Below, piece after piece: positions 1 to 11,962 of a DNA stretch of 64,000 bases; positions within the stretch are counted from its first letter, which is position 1, and every line of letters starts with the position of its first letter. The stretch covers positions 34,802-98,801 of the forward strand of contig CAJNDT010001019.1 in NCBI GenBank assembly GCA_905221615.1, in the 5' to 3' direction. A program made the translations under genes and the position numbers. This DNA is from Symbiodinium sp. CCMP2592. Its lineage: Eukaryota > Sar > Dinophyceae > Suessiales > Symbiodiniaceae. Below the pieces are notes generated by a model. That model was given only the letters and a program-made list of their open reading frames with translations. It searched no databases and was not told where the DNA came from.

Positions 1-63
1 ATGAAGCTTGCAATCTCTGGCCGTCAGCGCAGCTTTCATGGCCCAAATGCTACGTGTGAGACT

Positions 64-1002
64 ATGAGTGGCTGCGGGGGATACCCCGGAGACACTCGAG
101 ATTGGGGATACAAGGCCGATGGCGTTTCGGCCGTTGTAAGCAGTGTCGGCCAGCCCTCTCAGCGGAGTGGTTCTGCGGTTTCTTCCAGTGCCGCTAGCTT
201 CGGAACGTTGAAGACTTATCAACCCAAGGACAGCATGAAAGATTTGAAAGTCTTCGCGGATTCCTTTGCAGATCACCTTCGGGTTGTCATGAGCCACCTC
301 TTGCAGACTGACGAGGACTTGTCAACGGCTGTTGTAGTCACACACAGTCTTCTTGTAGATCTCGTGGGTTCAGCACAGACGGTGTTGTGGAAGCTGTCGA
401 GTACAGCATGCAGCATCTTCGAGAAGCTACCTTCTTTGCTGTGGGCTTCCCGGTGCCGCGGCAAGGAGAACGAGCTAGAAGATTCGATTTCCGAGATTCA
501 TAAAAGCATGGCCGTGTTGCGCAAAGAGACACAGGCTATCCGCAACGATTACATCGATCTGCTCAAGCAAGTACAGTACGTGGGCCACTGCACGCGGGTC
601 ACTATGGATCATGCGGTGATAAGCTGTTTGCCAGAACCGGATGAGGATGAGCATGGCATCTTGGAATGCCAACCACCAGCCACCCCAGAGTTCAACGAAG
701 CTCAAAAAAAGTCACAGAAGAGCTTGGAACTCACGCTTGATCACCTCGAAGGCATTTGCCAGATGATGGAAGATTGTTCGGACTTCTGGTTGATGCTACA
801 CCATGCAGAGCTTCAGCTCCGCAAGCTGGAGAAGGAAGCATCGGTGATCCGGGATGGTAAGCCTTGTGTACAGAGTGAACCAGAGCATGAAAGCAACTCC
901 TGCATGAAAAAATTCTGTGAGCATATTAGGTCCTTCTGCGGCGTACATTGTGGCGTGCCGCCAACCAATAGTTTCAAAGTCGCAGCGATTTCAACCCGCT
1001 GA
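64..1002 (+). CDS. Uncharacterised intronless protein, copy A
   Basis: This is an open frame of 312 codons starting from the ATG at 64. The frame stays open to base 1, where another ATG lies, but the ATG at 64 aligns with the start of the paralogue at 38577 (both begin with Met followed by a Gly/Ser-rich stretch and an RDWG motif). From about residue 55 the two proteins align almost without gaps: KDLKVF, SAQTV, EKLP.LLWA, LRKETQ.IR.DYIDLL, QVQY.GHCT, DFWLMLH.AELQ.RKLEK, F.RSFCGV.GVPP. The sequence is helix-rich with regularly spaced Leu, which suggests a coiled-coil-prone protein. There is no signal peptide or membrane span. I do not recognise the family. The gene begins at the window edge, so its 5' flank cannot be examined. 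It is probably a real gene because the homology to copy B is at protein level. Confidence 0.72.
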   Translation: MSGCGGYPGDTRDWGYKADGVSAVVSSVGQPSQRSGSAVSSSAASFGTLKTYQPKDSMKDLKVFADSFADHLRVVMSHLLQTDEDLSTAVVVTHSLLVDLVGSAQTVLWKLSSTACSIFEKLPSLLWASRCRGKENELEDSISEIHKSMAVLRKETQAIRNDYIDLLKQVQYVGHCTRVTMDHAVISCLPEPDEDEHGILECQPPATPEFNEAQKKSQKSLELTLDHLEGICQMMEDCSDFWLMLHHAELQLRKLEKEASVIRDGKPCVQSEPEHESNSCMKKFCEHIRSFCGVHCGVPPTNSFKVAAISTR

Positions 1003-2663
1003 AGGTGGGAATGCTCGGCAACAGGTTGAGCGCAGTCAATATTCTCGATCAGGGTAACTTGTTGCTGCTGAGGTCGGCCGTCTAGGCTGTGCATTGCTAA
1101 CTACATGCAGGTACACTTCTTGTCACTTGCCGTACTCAAGTCCTAAACCAATGTGTTGTTTGCTGAATGCCGACTTCGCACGCATCGCAGAGTCTATATC
1201 GACAAGTACTTCCTTGTGAGACTAGTGTCCAGACGCTGTCAAGAAAAACCCTGGCTGTGCTTGCACTTGTCAATGTGTGTGCAGCTGCGTTCTGGACCTG
1301 TGCTTGCAACGACGAGGGCTCCACCCACATTCCCAGCATGAAATACGCGGAAGGCAGCTGGGTGCCGGCAGTCTTGTCGGAGCACCACGGCGGAAGGATC
1401 GAGGGCTGGTTGGCCTTGCGTTTGATGGCAGACAGAGATTCAGCGCAGGATATCGGATGCCTTTGTATGCTTCCCAAGCTGCCCAATCGCCGTAAGCCCT
1501 TGAGAATCAATTCCTTGGTTGATGAGGCATTTTGCTGCATCTCTCGCATGGTTTCGTTCGACTGGAACAGTAGTAGGCTTTCGGAGGAATGCTAGGCGTT
1601 GCTGCTTTCATGCAGGAGGCCTCTCCGCATGGTTGAACCACCCTTCAGCCTGAAACCTCCGGCCTCCGAAATCCCTACACCCCTAGTTGAAACCCTCATA
1701 ATTACACTGCGCTTCTGGAGCGCTGTGTAGAATCCTGATACCTCCTTAAAGACCTCAGCCCTAAACCGTAAACCGTTTAGATCCTTGATACCCGCGAACG
1801 ATCTCCGAAGCCTTTGCCGAGGCTGTTTCTTGCCACCAGAGCGGCCTTCAAGCGCGTTGGACTGTCGAGCATCGAGAAAGACTCTGAGGGGTTGTATTTC
1901 GGGGTTTGGGAGTGTATTAGTGGGTTTAGGGTGGAGGGGTTCTGAGTTTAGGAGTGTAGGGGTTAGGGGTTGACGGGTAGGGGTTTGGGGGTTTAGTAGG
2001 GGTTCCGGCCATTCCCGAGAATGTGAGTGCTCTGCGGTTCGAGGCTTTACGGCTTAGCTGGGTTCAGGACCTGGTTTAGGACTTTTAGGGTTTTACAGCC
2101 TCAAGGGTTATCGATGCATTCATACTGACATGCCGTGTCAGCACATCGGAGAGTGTGACAGATGTAGAAACGGAAGCGGCGGAATGATTTTGTCTCCACC
2201 ATCACCATGCCAACAGAGCCCCTGCATACCCTCCTAGATCATGCGCTCGTCACGTATCCTGTTTGACAGAGAGCGACCGGTATTCGCAGACACAGTCGAG
2301 CCATGCCCTCAAATTTGATTGGCCGAGATGCAAACTACTACAATCGCCTTCTGTTGTCGTTACCTGCAGCCGCAGCACGTGCTCAAGCTTTCCTGTGCGC
2401 GTGGGAGGAGGAGTATGGCGCGACTCGCTCGAAGTTCGTTGGGAGTTTAGGGTTTAGGTTTTAGGGCGTACAGTATTGCTGCCCACGTTTTGGTTTTGCT
2501 ATCTGATGGTCTTCTGAGACGTCAGGAGTAAGAGTGGCAATGAAACTCTGCACATGTAGCCGGTACGAGTGTGCACTTGATGCCTGAACTCAGCTTACCA
2601 AGTTAGTAGCATGAAATGCTGCATAGGTACGAGATACTAGGGTTCCCTGATAGTCCCATATTT
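1003..2663. other. Gene-poor stretch with degenerate telomere-type repeats
   Basis: No confident gene. A 142-codon + frame at 1167-1595 contains one hydrophobic run (LAVLALVNVCAAAFW) but has no recognisable domain, and an equally long frame overlaps it on the other strand, so I do not call it. Degenerate TTTAGGG-like text dominates 1740-2110 and recurs at 2440-2466. Confidence 0.5.
1895..2110 (+). repeat. Degenerate interstitial TTTAGGG-type repeat
   Basis: The stretch is a run of G-rich variants of the plant/dinoflagellate telomere unit (GTTTAGGG, GTTTAGGAG, GGGGTTAGGGG, TTTTAGGGTTTT). It is too degenerate to be an active telomere and looks like an old interstitial array. Confidence 0.6.
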
Positions 2664-2673
2664 GTATATATAC

Positions 2674-2717
<44 letters not shown>

Positions 2718-2745
2718 GTATATATATATATATATAGATATCTAT
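2664..2745. repeat. (TA)n microsatellite
   Basis: An almost uninterrupted alternation of T and A with a few C/G substitutions, about 80 bp long. Confidence 0.9.
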
Positions 2746-4391
2746 AGTCGGACAGTGACACTCTAAATTACCTGCTGCGCGGACGCTGCCAACCCTCAAA
2801 TCGTAATTTCGGACAGGCTAAGCGGTAAGGGTAGTGTTAGTGGTAGCGGTAGCCGTGTGGTTATGGTAGTTTGTGTGCATGGACAGCGACTGACTGACCA
2901 CGGCTTGCAGGCGGTCCCAGCAAAACCAAATGCGCGAATCACCAAAACAAATTAGGACAGGACCAAGCACGTTTTGCGGCCGACTTCATCGTTGCCACAA
3001 CCACCAACAGTCTGGTACGGGCAGTTGCGGGGGAGACACTAAATCTTTATGCCGACTTACGGGTGGCTACGCTCCAAAGCCCCACCTTAGGTACACGAAT
3101 CCCTAGATTAAGAGTCTAAGCCGTAAAGCTACTGCAATCGCTTTTGAGGTGAGCGATACTGTGGCTAGATGGTAAGTAGCCCAACTGGCAGACAATGGAT
3201 ACTTGTTACCCCTTTCATTACCCAACATGAAACCGCAATCAACCCTGATCCCTCAAGACCAAAGCGCAGGGACAGATCCAAAAGGGCTGCAGAGACGAAG
3301 GACTGACAGAAGCTGGTGAATTGGAATCGGCATTTTTTGTAAATGTACGGCAAGGCTACACCGCGGAGCATCGAAGAACACCTGTGTTTTTTCTTACAGT
3401 CGTTGGTGCACGTCTGTGAGAGTTGCGCCGCAAAGTTCAAGATCGTAGCCACTCATGCCCTTGTTCGTTCCTACCTTTAGTGGCTTTAGTGACTTCAGTG
3501 ATTCTTGCTGGGAAGTCTTTCAGAACTAGGCCCTAACTAAGCGCTCGCGTCTTGTACATGTCTCGAACACTTCTCCGCACCTGATCTACAGCCGACTTTT
3601 CTCTGAGACGATGCTGCAGAGAGCTTGTGGCTTCTGTTTGTCAGAGACAAACAGCGAAGTGCCATCTTGTACTTGTGACACTGGCCTCCCCCTGACTGCA
3701 CAGCGATGCATAACATAAGAACAATCAGGTTTGGACATGTTTATGAGTTAACCTCTGCCCTCGCGAACACTTCGATGACCACCATCACCGACATTGCCGC
3801 CACTTCGATTCGTGCTGTCGCCGGTGGTGCTGGACCAGCCACCACTCAGCAAACCACGATTACCGTTGCATATTACACAGAGTAGCAGGAAGCTTGTTCT
3901 GTTGAGCGGCTTGGTTTCGGCGCGAGTGGTCTGAAGTCCAAGTCTCGGGCAAGTGAGATTCTTTTCTCGTGCAGCTGGAGGCTGGGGGTATGATTTCACT
4001 ACGAGGTCTGCTTCTCTTCTTCTTGTAAAATCGACGATGACAAGCCGAGCATCTCAGCACTCAGCGCGGAGCGTGCGGAAATCAGTCCCGGAAATCGCCC
4101 AGACCACGGCAGGAATGTACTCCTCGAGGGTCAGCCGTAGCGACATGTGAACAGTGCACATTGGGCTTGATCACAGTCTTTTTAGCATCTGCATGCTCGC
4201 AGATGTGAAAGGACACTCCAGTTCCGCTTCCACGCAACGAGTGGGCCTGGCCAGAGTTGCATCTGATCCATTTGCAGCGCAAGACACATGGACCACCGCC
4301 GTGTAGCAGGAACTCTATGTGGTATCGAAGCTTAAGCTTGCAGCCAAGCAAGCCGACCGCTGTCCCTTTGATTTGTAACCTTTCTTTGGAA
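2746..4391. other. No recognisable gene
   Basis: Short frames on both strands, none with a recognisable motif. A degenerate CAC/ATC triplet run lies near 3770-3850. Confidence 0.45.
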
Positions 4392-4497
4392 GGTTCAGGT
4401 CTATGGTCTAGTCTTGTCATCACTGGCCAGGAAGGGCGGCATACTCATCACTGAGGATGAGTTGAAGGCCGATCACAAGTACCTAAATTTGGCTTAG
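4392..4497 (+). CDS. Possible 3' exon of an unidentified gene
   Basis: An AG|G acceptor-like site at 4390-4391 is followed by 34 open codons with protein-like composition (LARKGGILITEDELKADHKY), ending in TAG. No family is recognised and no partner exon is identified. It may be chance or a gene remnant. Confidence 0.2.
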
Positions 4498-6280
4498 AGG
4501 TTTTGCATTCGTGGCAACTTTGCAGCATAGCATGGTCCACAACACCTCAGCTTGCTTAGCCTGATGTTCAGCATGCTTTTCGAGGCTCCCGAAGAGGTGC
4601 CGGCGGTGGGATTCAGAATAATCAGTTTAGCATGCTGGCACAGTAGAATGCGGGCTGCCACGATCATTCGAGCAGGTGGCGTGGGAGTTCTTCGATACTA
4701 GTGGCGGCACTGCTGCAATCAGGAAACAAGAGTTTCAAGATCCAACCTGCTGAAGACTCGGCTGTCTTCATGCCTTCTGCTTGAACACCATATGACTGTG
4801 GCCCCCTCCATCCGAAGATTGCATCTGCAGCTCTGTACAGACAAATCAGGTCAACTGCATGCTTCAGAATCTGTTCGGTCGGCTCTGCATTTGTTAGCTT
4901 CTGGTTATTCGGCAGCTTGTTTCAAGTGCCTGTGCTTGGCTTCCTCCAGAATCTAGCCGAATCTAGCCACGGTGTGTCTGCATGTATGTCCGTTTGTCTC
5001 TGTGTGCCCAGACCCTAAACCCTAAACCGTGTTTTGCCTGCGTGCCACGTATCTGCCTGCACGCATGCAGTCTCTCGGTCTCTCGGCGGTCGCGGTGTCT
5101 CCAGCCTGTGAAACACGACATGACAGCGCAGAACATGAGTTTCATAGGTATGTCAGAGTCGAAACTAGCCGTGTGCTGGAGGGGAATGGAAAAGCGAATT
5201 CAGCAGACGGTATCTTTTATGTGCTGAGACTTCGTGGATCCTGCTGAGGCAAGGGCAAGCTCACCATGTCAGAAATCAAGCGTCGTCTGCAGACGTTCTA
5301 CAAGGCGCGGAAGACCCTGTCGCGAGCTCGAAGCATTCTCATCTGAACCCCTACATGCGTGCGATCAGTTCTGTACTACTGTACCGGTACGCAAAACTTT
5401 GCCATCGTCCACCACCGTAGCCCGGTAAGGCCTCACATGTTTGTCCATACGGAGTCCATACAGATAGGACATAGGAAGTTCGAGCTCTTGCAATGGCACT
5501 TGCTTGGCAACACACTGCCCCGCTTCTATCCAAGCCTAACGAGCACTGGGGCACACAGAGAAAACCATCGATGATCACAGAAGACTGACCTCACAGTTGT
5601 TGTCTGCTCTTGGGGTGAGGGCTGCGTGGCCAACGCTTCTGCTGTTTGTTATGCAGTTTGAGCTCCTTCTTTTTTCCCTAGGGCCCTAGGTCCCCATACC
5701 AGTTCGATAGGTCAGTGAGATTTTATGACATGATGTCATTGCAGCATGCAGCAACGACGCCTGCACTTGGACTTGCGAAAACCGGCTTGTCATGCCCGCG
5801 GTATACTTCAATGCAATGTGTGCCTCACATTACATATCCTTTAGACCATCGCACAGCCAAAAGATTGCACCTTTGTTCAATCTTCCCGGCGACTGAGTTC
5901 CGACACCTTGCAGATTCCCCAACCCAGACCCCACTACAGCCCCTGCATGTTCTGCAGGATATCACAACCAGGGAGGTGAAGTTTCTGCTGAGCCTTGGAC
6001 GTCTCGGATTTCGGAGTGGGAACCTTTCAAGTTTCCGGATACTCTTGGTGCTCGGCTAAGCTGCAGAACGGTGCATTCCGAAAACGAGTTTCAGGGTCGC
6101 AGGTTTTGTTACAGGCGGACATTATCTTGACCCGAATTCCCTCAAGCAGCACCCACGAAAGTAAGCTTATGTTCGACTTGCCGTTGACGGCTGTGTGCTT
6201 CCGTATGATTCGGGCAGGTGCCGGCACGTTCTCGCAAGCACGAAAGAAAGCTCTGGGCGCGCGAAAATTGAGTGTGGTAC
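4498..6280. other. No confident gene
   Basis: Mixed unique sequence with a CCCTAAACCCTAAACC patch near 5013-5029. The longest frames here overlap one another on both strands, so none is called. Confidence 0.4.
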
Positions 6281-6464
6281 TATAGGGGCCTTAATAACCT
6301 ACTATACTATTTAGGGGGGTTCCTTAGTATAGGTGTATATACGTATAGTATACTAAGCCCTAAGCCCTAAACCCTAACCTGATAGAATCAGTATAATTCT
6401 ACGTATAGTATAATAAGCCCTGAACCCTAAACCCTAACCTGATAGAATCACTAAGGCCCCTGTA
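6281..6464. mobile_element. Palindromic MITE-like element, family B, with internal duplication
   Basis: The ends are inverted repeats (TATAGGGGCCTTA on the left, CTAAGGCCCCTGTA on the right), as in the other family B copies. The middle carries a 60-bp tandem duplication (units starting at 6341 and 6401). Each unit holds ACGTATAGTATA followed by CCCTAAACCCTAACC and CTGATAGAATCA. There is no coding capacity, consistent with a non-autonomous DNA element. Confidence 0.65.
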
Positions 6465-6812
6465 GTAATTGAGTCTCAGGTCCCAGCTCTCTTACTGCTG
6501 CTTGTACTGCCACCCGTCTTCTGCTCATCCTGGCGTTTCCTCTTCTGCCGCTGCTGGTGCTAGGGGTATGATAGGGTTTAGGGTTTAGGGGTTTTGTCAT
6601 TGCCCCAAGACCAGTGGCAAAAAAGGGATTTTGTGATTCGTGTCGACTGGAGAGTGGGGTTGTAGGCAGGGGGAAGTGGTGATTCGCCGTTCATTCCTCG
6701 ACCTGTGGACCCGCTTCTCTCCGTGCAGTTTCCACGACTCATGGGAGATCTGATGGCTTCACCTGCATTTTTCGAGAGTCTGTTGAACCTCAGGATCTTT
6801 TTCAGCTTCTAG

Positions 6813-7790
6813 TTCATCCGTGTGCTTTGGGACCAGCCGCGTTCTGTTTCAGAGCTGTTCGCGTCACCGAGGAACAACCAGCCGGAGATCACCTTCGACG
6901 TGCCCGGACTCGGATGGTAGGATTTCATGCTGACGTGCATTGATACGGCCTGGAGTTTCAGGTTTTCAGTTGTTTGGGCTTGTTGAATTGACATCGAACT
7001 TGAGTTGCGGAGCATGCCAAGGAGCTGTATGCACTCCTCAAGGACAACCAGCTGACGCAGCTCGGCGACGCTAATGTCATTGCTTCGTTTAAGTCCACCA
7101 TCGGCTTCGGCAGCCCACCTGCCGCAGGGGGTTGCACGGCCATGTACGGAACTCTAAGCCCTAAGACCAAGGCTACCATGCGGATTTGGACACAAACCCC
7201 GAAGCCGGCATTGCCTGTGACATAGGAGACATCTGCGAACAACACAAGCGCAGGAAAGCGGTCCTATGATTTTTCTTGCCAACCTGGGCAAACAAAGCAA
7301 CTCAATCAGATTGCTTTCAACAGGAACTTCGACCCAGTCAAGGAGGCGTTCAAGGTTGGGTGTGTCCTTTGCATGCTCTGGTAGGCTTAAAGCACGGGTG
7401 TGAAGTCCAAGCATTGAAGGGTCGCACGGCACTGTCGATGTTTGCGAAGCTGTTCCATGCACCCCAGAAGACTAGAATCGCCATCAGTGCCAGCATGACC
7501 TGAACGGAGCTGCTGCTGCATGTGCTACTGGGCCTGTAACAGCAGAAGTTTTCGAGACGCAAGCACAGCCATGGCGATCAGCATCTCCTTTGCTGCCACC
7601 CTTGCTGACTGTCCCGAGCACTGATTTGCCGTGCCAGCTGATGACTTCGCACGTGGTCTTGAAACATGTGGCATGTGTGTGTTTGCGTGTCTTCGATTCT
7701 TGTCACCTCTAACATCGCGATTGCAACAGGAATTGGCTCAAAGGGATGCCAAAGGCATCTTCCGAGTTGAGATAGGGGCAGCTCTAGGCT
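6813..7790 (+). CDS. Coding-like segments of an unidentified multi-exon gene
   Basis: Four stretches read like protein on the + strand. 6813-6917 follows an AG and includes [13 protein letters not shown] and [12 protein letters not shown]. 7005-7130 includes [20 protein letters not shown] and [15 protein letters not shown]. 7298-7354 follows AG and ends before GTTGGG ([16 protein letters not shown]). 7730 to about 7790 follows CAACAG ([16 protein letters not shown]). They look like exons of one gene upstream of the CFAP20-like gene, but the splice phases were not all resolved and I do not recognise the product. They could also be 5' exons of the neighbouring gene. Confidence 0.35.
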
Positions 7791-7791
7791 C

Positions 7792-9425
7792 ATGGATAGC
7801 TCCAAGTTCATCCAGCTGCCGCCGAAGGGGCCAGATGCCCCATCCATTCTTTTCCGAAGTTCCTTCCAATCTGGCCTTTTCTCCATCTTCTATTCCATCG
7901 GCAGGACACCGCTCTACCTTTGGTCAGCATCAGTACGGAATGGGCATATCCGGCGAATCACCGACGAAGACATCGGGTCAGCCGCCTTGGAAATTGCCGG
8001 GAACAACGTCAGCACAACTTCTGTGACTTGTCCGGAGCAATCAAGACAGACGCTGGGCATTAAGATGCCCTTTCTGGTCTTGTTGGTGAAGAACTTACAC
8101 AAGCAACTTGGCTCCTAGTTAGTAGTTGTTGCTTGAGATGCGGCGAAGAAGCCGTATGATGGTTCAAACCCACGTGTTTACGATTGTTTGCAAATATCGG
8201 CTGAACGACGGAGCCAGTGAGACAGGTCATATCCGTGCGGGAGCATCGTAGCTAACATCATGACCTGTATCCGATGCAAATCCCATGCAATGCATTCCCC
8301 AAGCCCACATGGATAGTTGTCAAAATTACGGTTCCCTTTTGGGTACCCTAATAATAGGTGCCGTATTATAATCGGGACCCAAAAAGGGACCCTAATTTTG
8401 ACAAGATTCCCGAGGTACTTCTGTTTCGAAGTCGAGGTGTTGGACGACACAGGCTGAGGGTTTCGTCTGCCGTTGATACGGCTCAGCATCTGCTTTCGGG
8501 TTTTTCGATTCCAAGATCTGGGTTTAGGGCTCACGTGGGCGAGACAAGCCGCTGACACCTCAGAATAAGAGTGAAGTGATTACGCCCTGATGACAGTGAA
8601 ACTCGAAAATTCGAAACCAGCTCTGGCATCCAGCTTCGCCTCCCGATCGCTGTGCTGTTCGCCATCAGGAACCGAACATGGACGTCAGGTTTTTCCGTGA
8701 GCGCAAGATTCATCAGCGTGTCCTGGTCTAGCATGTGGCGCTTAGGGCCGAGGCTGACGCCTTGCCCTCTTGCTCCCCGTTTTCGAGTATTTCGTAGATG
8801 CTGCTCCGCTTCGCGGGGAGGGTTGATGCTTTCGCATTACCTGACAGGCAGGAAGCGACGGTTCAAGACGAGCACGTTCAACTCCGGAACGAAGGCCCGA
8901 GATGCAATTGATGTGTCGTTGCTCGCACACTCTCTCAGCTCTTCAGCAGAGATCGACCTGGAAGAACTGCATTTGCTGCTGGCCCCACCGCTGAACCCTT
9001 TCGGCCCTGAACCCTGGAACCAACAGTGGCAGCAGCACTCTCCATGGCATGGCTTTCAAAAATGGAAGCTGTCTTCAAGTATATACAGTGCGAGCCTGTA
9101 ATGTAGACAATGTGTTGATGGGAAAAAGTCGGTTACGTGGCGGTAGTAGGGCTTAGTCGTCGGCAGCTTCATTGGTTGTATGTCTGAGAGGAATGAGATT
9201 GCAGAGTTTCAGACTTCACTGCCTTTGGAGTGACCAGTTTTCCGGTGTGCGCTCCCTGTCTATCCCTGTCTAGCATGCTGGGAGTTTCGCCTCGTGTCGA
9301 GATGTCGAGCCTGGATGGAGTCCCTCGTAGAACTCTTTATGCATAGTACGATGCATTATAGCAGAGAGACGGAGGGAAGAGACAGAGACAGGCACCGAGA
9401 GACAGACAGAGACAGGCGGACAAAC

Positions 9426-9460
<35 letters not shown>

Positions 9461-11948
9461 GACAGCTAGAGAGACAGACAGACCGACAGACACCTAGACA
9501 GACAGCCAGCCAGACAGACACACGGACACACCGACAGATACCGACAGACGGGGCGGGGGTCTGTGACAGAACCCTTGTGCCCTAGACGAAGAAAGATGGC
9601 CAGAAGACCGATGGACAGACAGCAGACACCAGACTCGGACAGACAATGGCAGATTGCCAGCCAGCCAGCCAGCCAGCTAGCCAGCCGGCGAGCGAGGCGG
9701 GCAGGCAGGCAGGGAGGCAGATAGACAGAAGGAGAGACAGGGCAGAGAAAGAGAGCGAGATTCAGAGAGAGAGAGAGAAAGACAAAAAGAAAGAAAGAAG
9801 AAAGACTAAATTCACACTCGCTCAACTAAGCCCAATACGGGTAGGCCAAGTGCCCGGGGGGGTTGACCCGCCCTGTATGCCTGGGAGAACAAGCAAGAAA
9901 TAGTGTCCTGTCACAGTACCCTCATGCCGAAAGAAGCTGGAGTCGAAAAGGCCCCCGCAGATAGAGCGCATGTCTGAGGCGTCTGCAAGAACCAGGTCTT
10001 ATGTTCTTCTTGGCTATGGGGTGAAGCAAGTGCAAGAATCGTAGCTTCGTCTCTGTTCGTATTCGTCTGAAAGAAGCAGCCATGTCTCCAACAATCGATC
10101 TATCCATCTGTCGACCTGTCTGCTGACTTGTGCGTAGTCATTTGTTTGCCAATGTTGTTCGTTTGTTCCTTCGTTCGTTCGTTCGTTCAGCCAGTCATTC
10201 CCACATGATTTCGTTCACTCGCATTCGTTCACTCGTGGATTCGTTCGTTCATGTCATATGTACATTACCGCAGTATATATGGAACATAAAAGCGCTGCTC
10301 ATGTCTGTATGCAGACATTCTCACAAACGTACAAAGGAAGGATGTTTGCTTGACAGGTCGGACCATTCAACTGTTCCATGCCCCTTCGCCTGGACGAGGG
10401 CTGGAACCAGGTAGGAGTCCGGTAAGAGTTTCGGAAGGTTCGAGGGACCCTAGCATAGAACCAATAAGTAACAGGATGTTGAGTACTAGGACTGCTATAG
10501 AGCGCGGGCCCAATGAACAGTAGGATCCTGATTATCAGGATTCCTGCAGAAGAGGGCCAGGCTTCGGGACTTGGAGCCTTTGCTTCGTATAGAAGCTTTG
10601 TCCTGGTTGGCACTACCTGTTCGACGGCTCCTGATTGCAAGTATAAGCTAGTTCAGCCCAAACCCTGTCCCAAGCGTCAAGGCCCCCAACGTTATTCCTT
10701 CTCAGCTTGGGCGGGCATTTCAGTATGCCATGCCCTGCTCATTGATCACGCCTAAGTGTCGGAGTCAACTCCTTGTCTGGGGTCCTCGTTAAGGGCCCTT
10801 TGGGGTCCAGGGCCTATGGGCCATACTGATCATATAAAATTTGATGGTCTACATCACGAGTCCGGTATTCGCTGCAACTCCCAAAGTCAAACCGCCGGCA
10901 GGTGATGTTCAACCTCGCCGACTTCACTCAGCGCGCGTACGGCACGAACTATGTGGACACCTGTCGCAGACTTTTCGACCACGGTTGATTGAACACATAA
11001 GGCATAGATGCTTGCTGGACAGTGGAAGCAAGGGCAAGGTCATTGTTAAACGATCAGCAGACAGATGCTCAATGCCAAAACAAGATGATCGAGATCAACA
11101 AGAAAAGAGGAAGTCAAGAAAATGATTGTCCAGGCTACCAAAACTGAGTTTACCCGCGGTTGTTCAAGCATCCTGTTTAACATCAGGCATCCTAACCTGA
11201 ACCCCACGCCCATGCAGGCTCTGCTAGCAATACAAGTGCAGCTGAGAAGTTGGCCAGACATACTGTCGGGATCTTGGCGACGGCCGCGGGAGCGGGTTTT
11301 GGTTCACCTGACATATCGGCTGAAAGCGAGACGTGAGCATGTGCACCTTTACAAATCTATACACAAACAACATGTACATTTACGTATTTGTATACACACA
11401 TACACATACCTACACATACACGTCTATCCCAACGAACGAGCTGATGAACGGTGTGTGAAGCTGATTAGCTGCACTTCTCGCTTGAAAGCTTAAAAGCCAA
11501 GGAAACTTGCCGCATCACCATCAATGCAGCTTGGCAAAAATGTTAGGCCGGGAGAGGCCCTTTGGTATGAACTTGGGTTTGCCGATCTCAAATCTGGGAA
11601 GTATAGCACCATCCAAGAGTGGCTGGGGAAGTCTGAATGACAGAGTGCTTGCTAGACAGCTGCTAGTTAAGACAGTCGCCAACCCATGCATTGTTCCACT
11701 GCATCTGAAGCCTTTGCAGTGCTGTTCCCCTCCGGTGCATAGCTGCGATCGCTGAAGTGTCTGGAGGCCAACTGCAGGCTGCGACGCATCTTCTTCATGG
11801 ATCGGCTCTATGCAAGTGAGGCGCGAATGCTCCTGCTCACAGATTGTTGCTTCGAACCCTTTTGTGCGTCTTGCTGGCCTCATTCATGCCTACATTCAGT
11901 AACGCAGAGGCCTTTGGAGACGAGCCGCCCCGAGCTGCCGTAGCTTAG
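7792..11948 (+). CDS. CFAP20: CFAP20-like ciliary/flagellar microtubule protein, six exons inferred
   Basis: Family: CFAP20/BUG22, a conserved component of ciliary doublet microtubules. Inferred exons: 7792-8102 ([43 protein letters not shown]), 8415-8452 ([11 protein letters not shown]), 8689-8786, 10902 to about 10967 ([18 protein letters not shown]), about 11743-11820 ([19 protein letters not shown]) and 11910-11948, ending in TAG. The blocks are collinear with the family. Exon 3 matches only loosely (V..RF...W.S..R..P). Introns 1, 2 and 5 are phase-consistent GC-AG, with acceptors followed by G; intron 3 fits GT-AG. The donor of intron 4 was not resolved, and a few residues of the segment before FNL appear to be missing. 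The ATG at 7792 gives a longer N-terminus than is typical. About 205-210 residues are predicted, against about 190 for the family. Intron 3 (2.1 kb) is full of microsatellites. Confidence 0.8.
8317..8404. mobile_element. Palindromic MITE-like element, family C
   Basis: The inverted ends are TTGTCAAAATTACGGT on the left and its near complement ending TTTTGACAA on the right. The interior shares GGTGCCGTATTATAAT with the copies at 15735 and 43974. It lies inside CFAP20-like intron 1 and ends 10 nt before that intron's inferred acceptor. Confidence 0.75.
9361..9800 (+). repeat. (GACA)n, (CCAG)n and (GA)n tetranucleotide tract
   Basis: Imperfect GACA/GACAGACA repeats at 9362-9540, CCAG/GGCA repeats at 9650-9725 and GA-rich repeats at 9730-9800. 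All lie within the long third intron of the CFAP20-like gene. Confidence 0.85.
10160..10250 (+). repeat. (TTCG)n / TTCACTCG repeat
   Basis: Short imperfect TTCGTTCG and TTCACTCG repeats, about 90 bp, intronic. Confidence 0.7.
11046..11640 (+). other. Two coding-like segments inside CFAP20-like intron 4
   Basis: Frame 11046-11147 reads [16 protein letters not shown] before a stop. Frame 11533-11640 reads [20 protein letters not shown] before a TGA. Neither fits CFAP20, whose C-terminal exons lie further right. They could be exons of an interleaved gene, remnants of another gene, or chance. Confidence 0.25.
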
Positions 11949-11962
11949 ACAAACTAGGATCA

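Noticed and set aside
7738..7748. TTGGCTCAA as a second spliced-leader relict upstream of the CFAP20-like ATG
   Set aside because: Only nine bases match, which is expected by chance in 64 kb, and it lies in a coding-like segment.
8596..8760. Possible Ty1/copia RNase H remnant (MDVRFFRER)
   Set aside because: The same bases in another frame give a CFAP20-like exon with matching splice phase, which explains the region better.
9294..9903. Arg/Asp/Thr-rich and Ser/Leu/Cys-rich frames
   Set aside because: They are translations of GACA and CCAG repeats within an intron.
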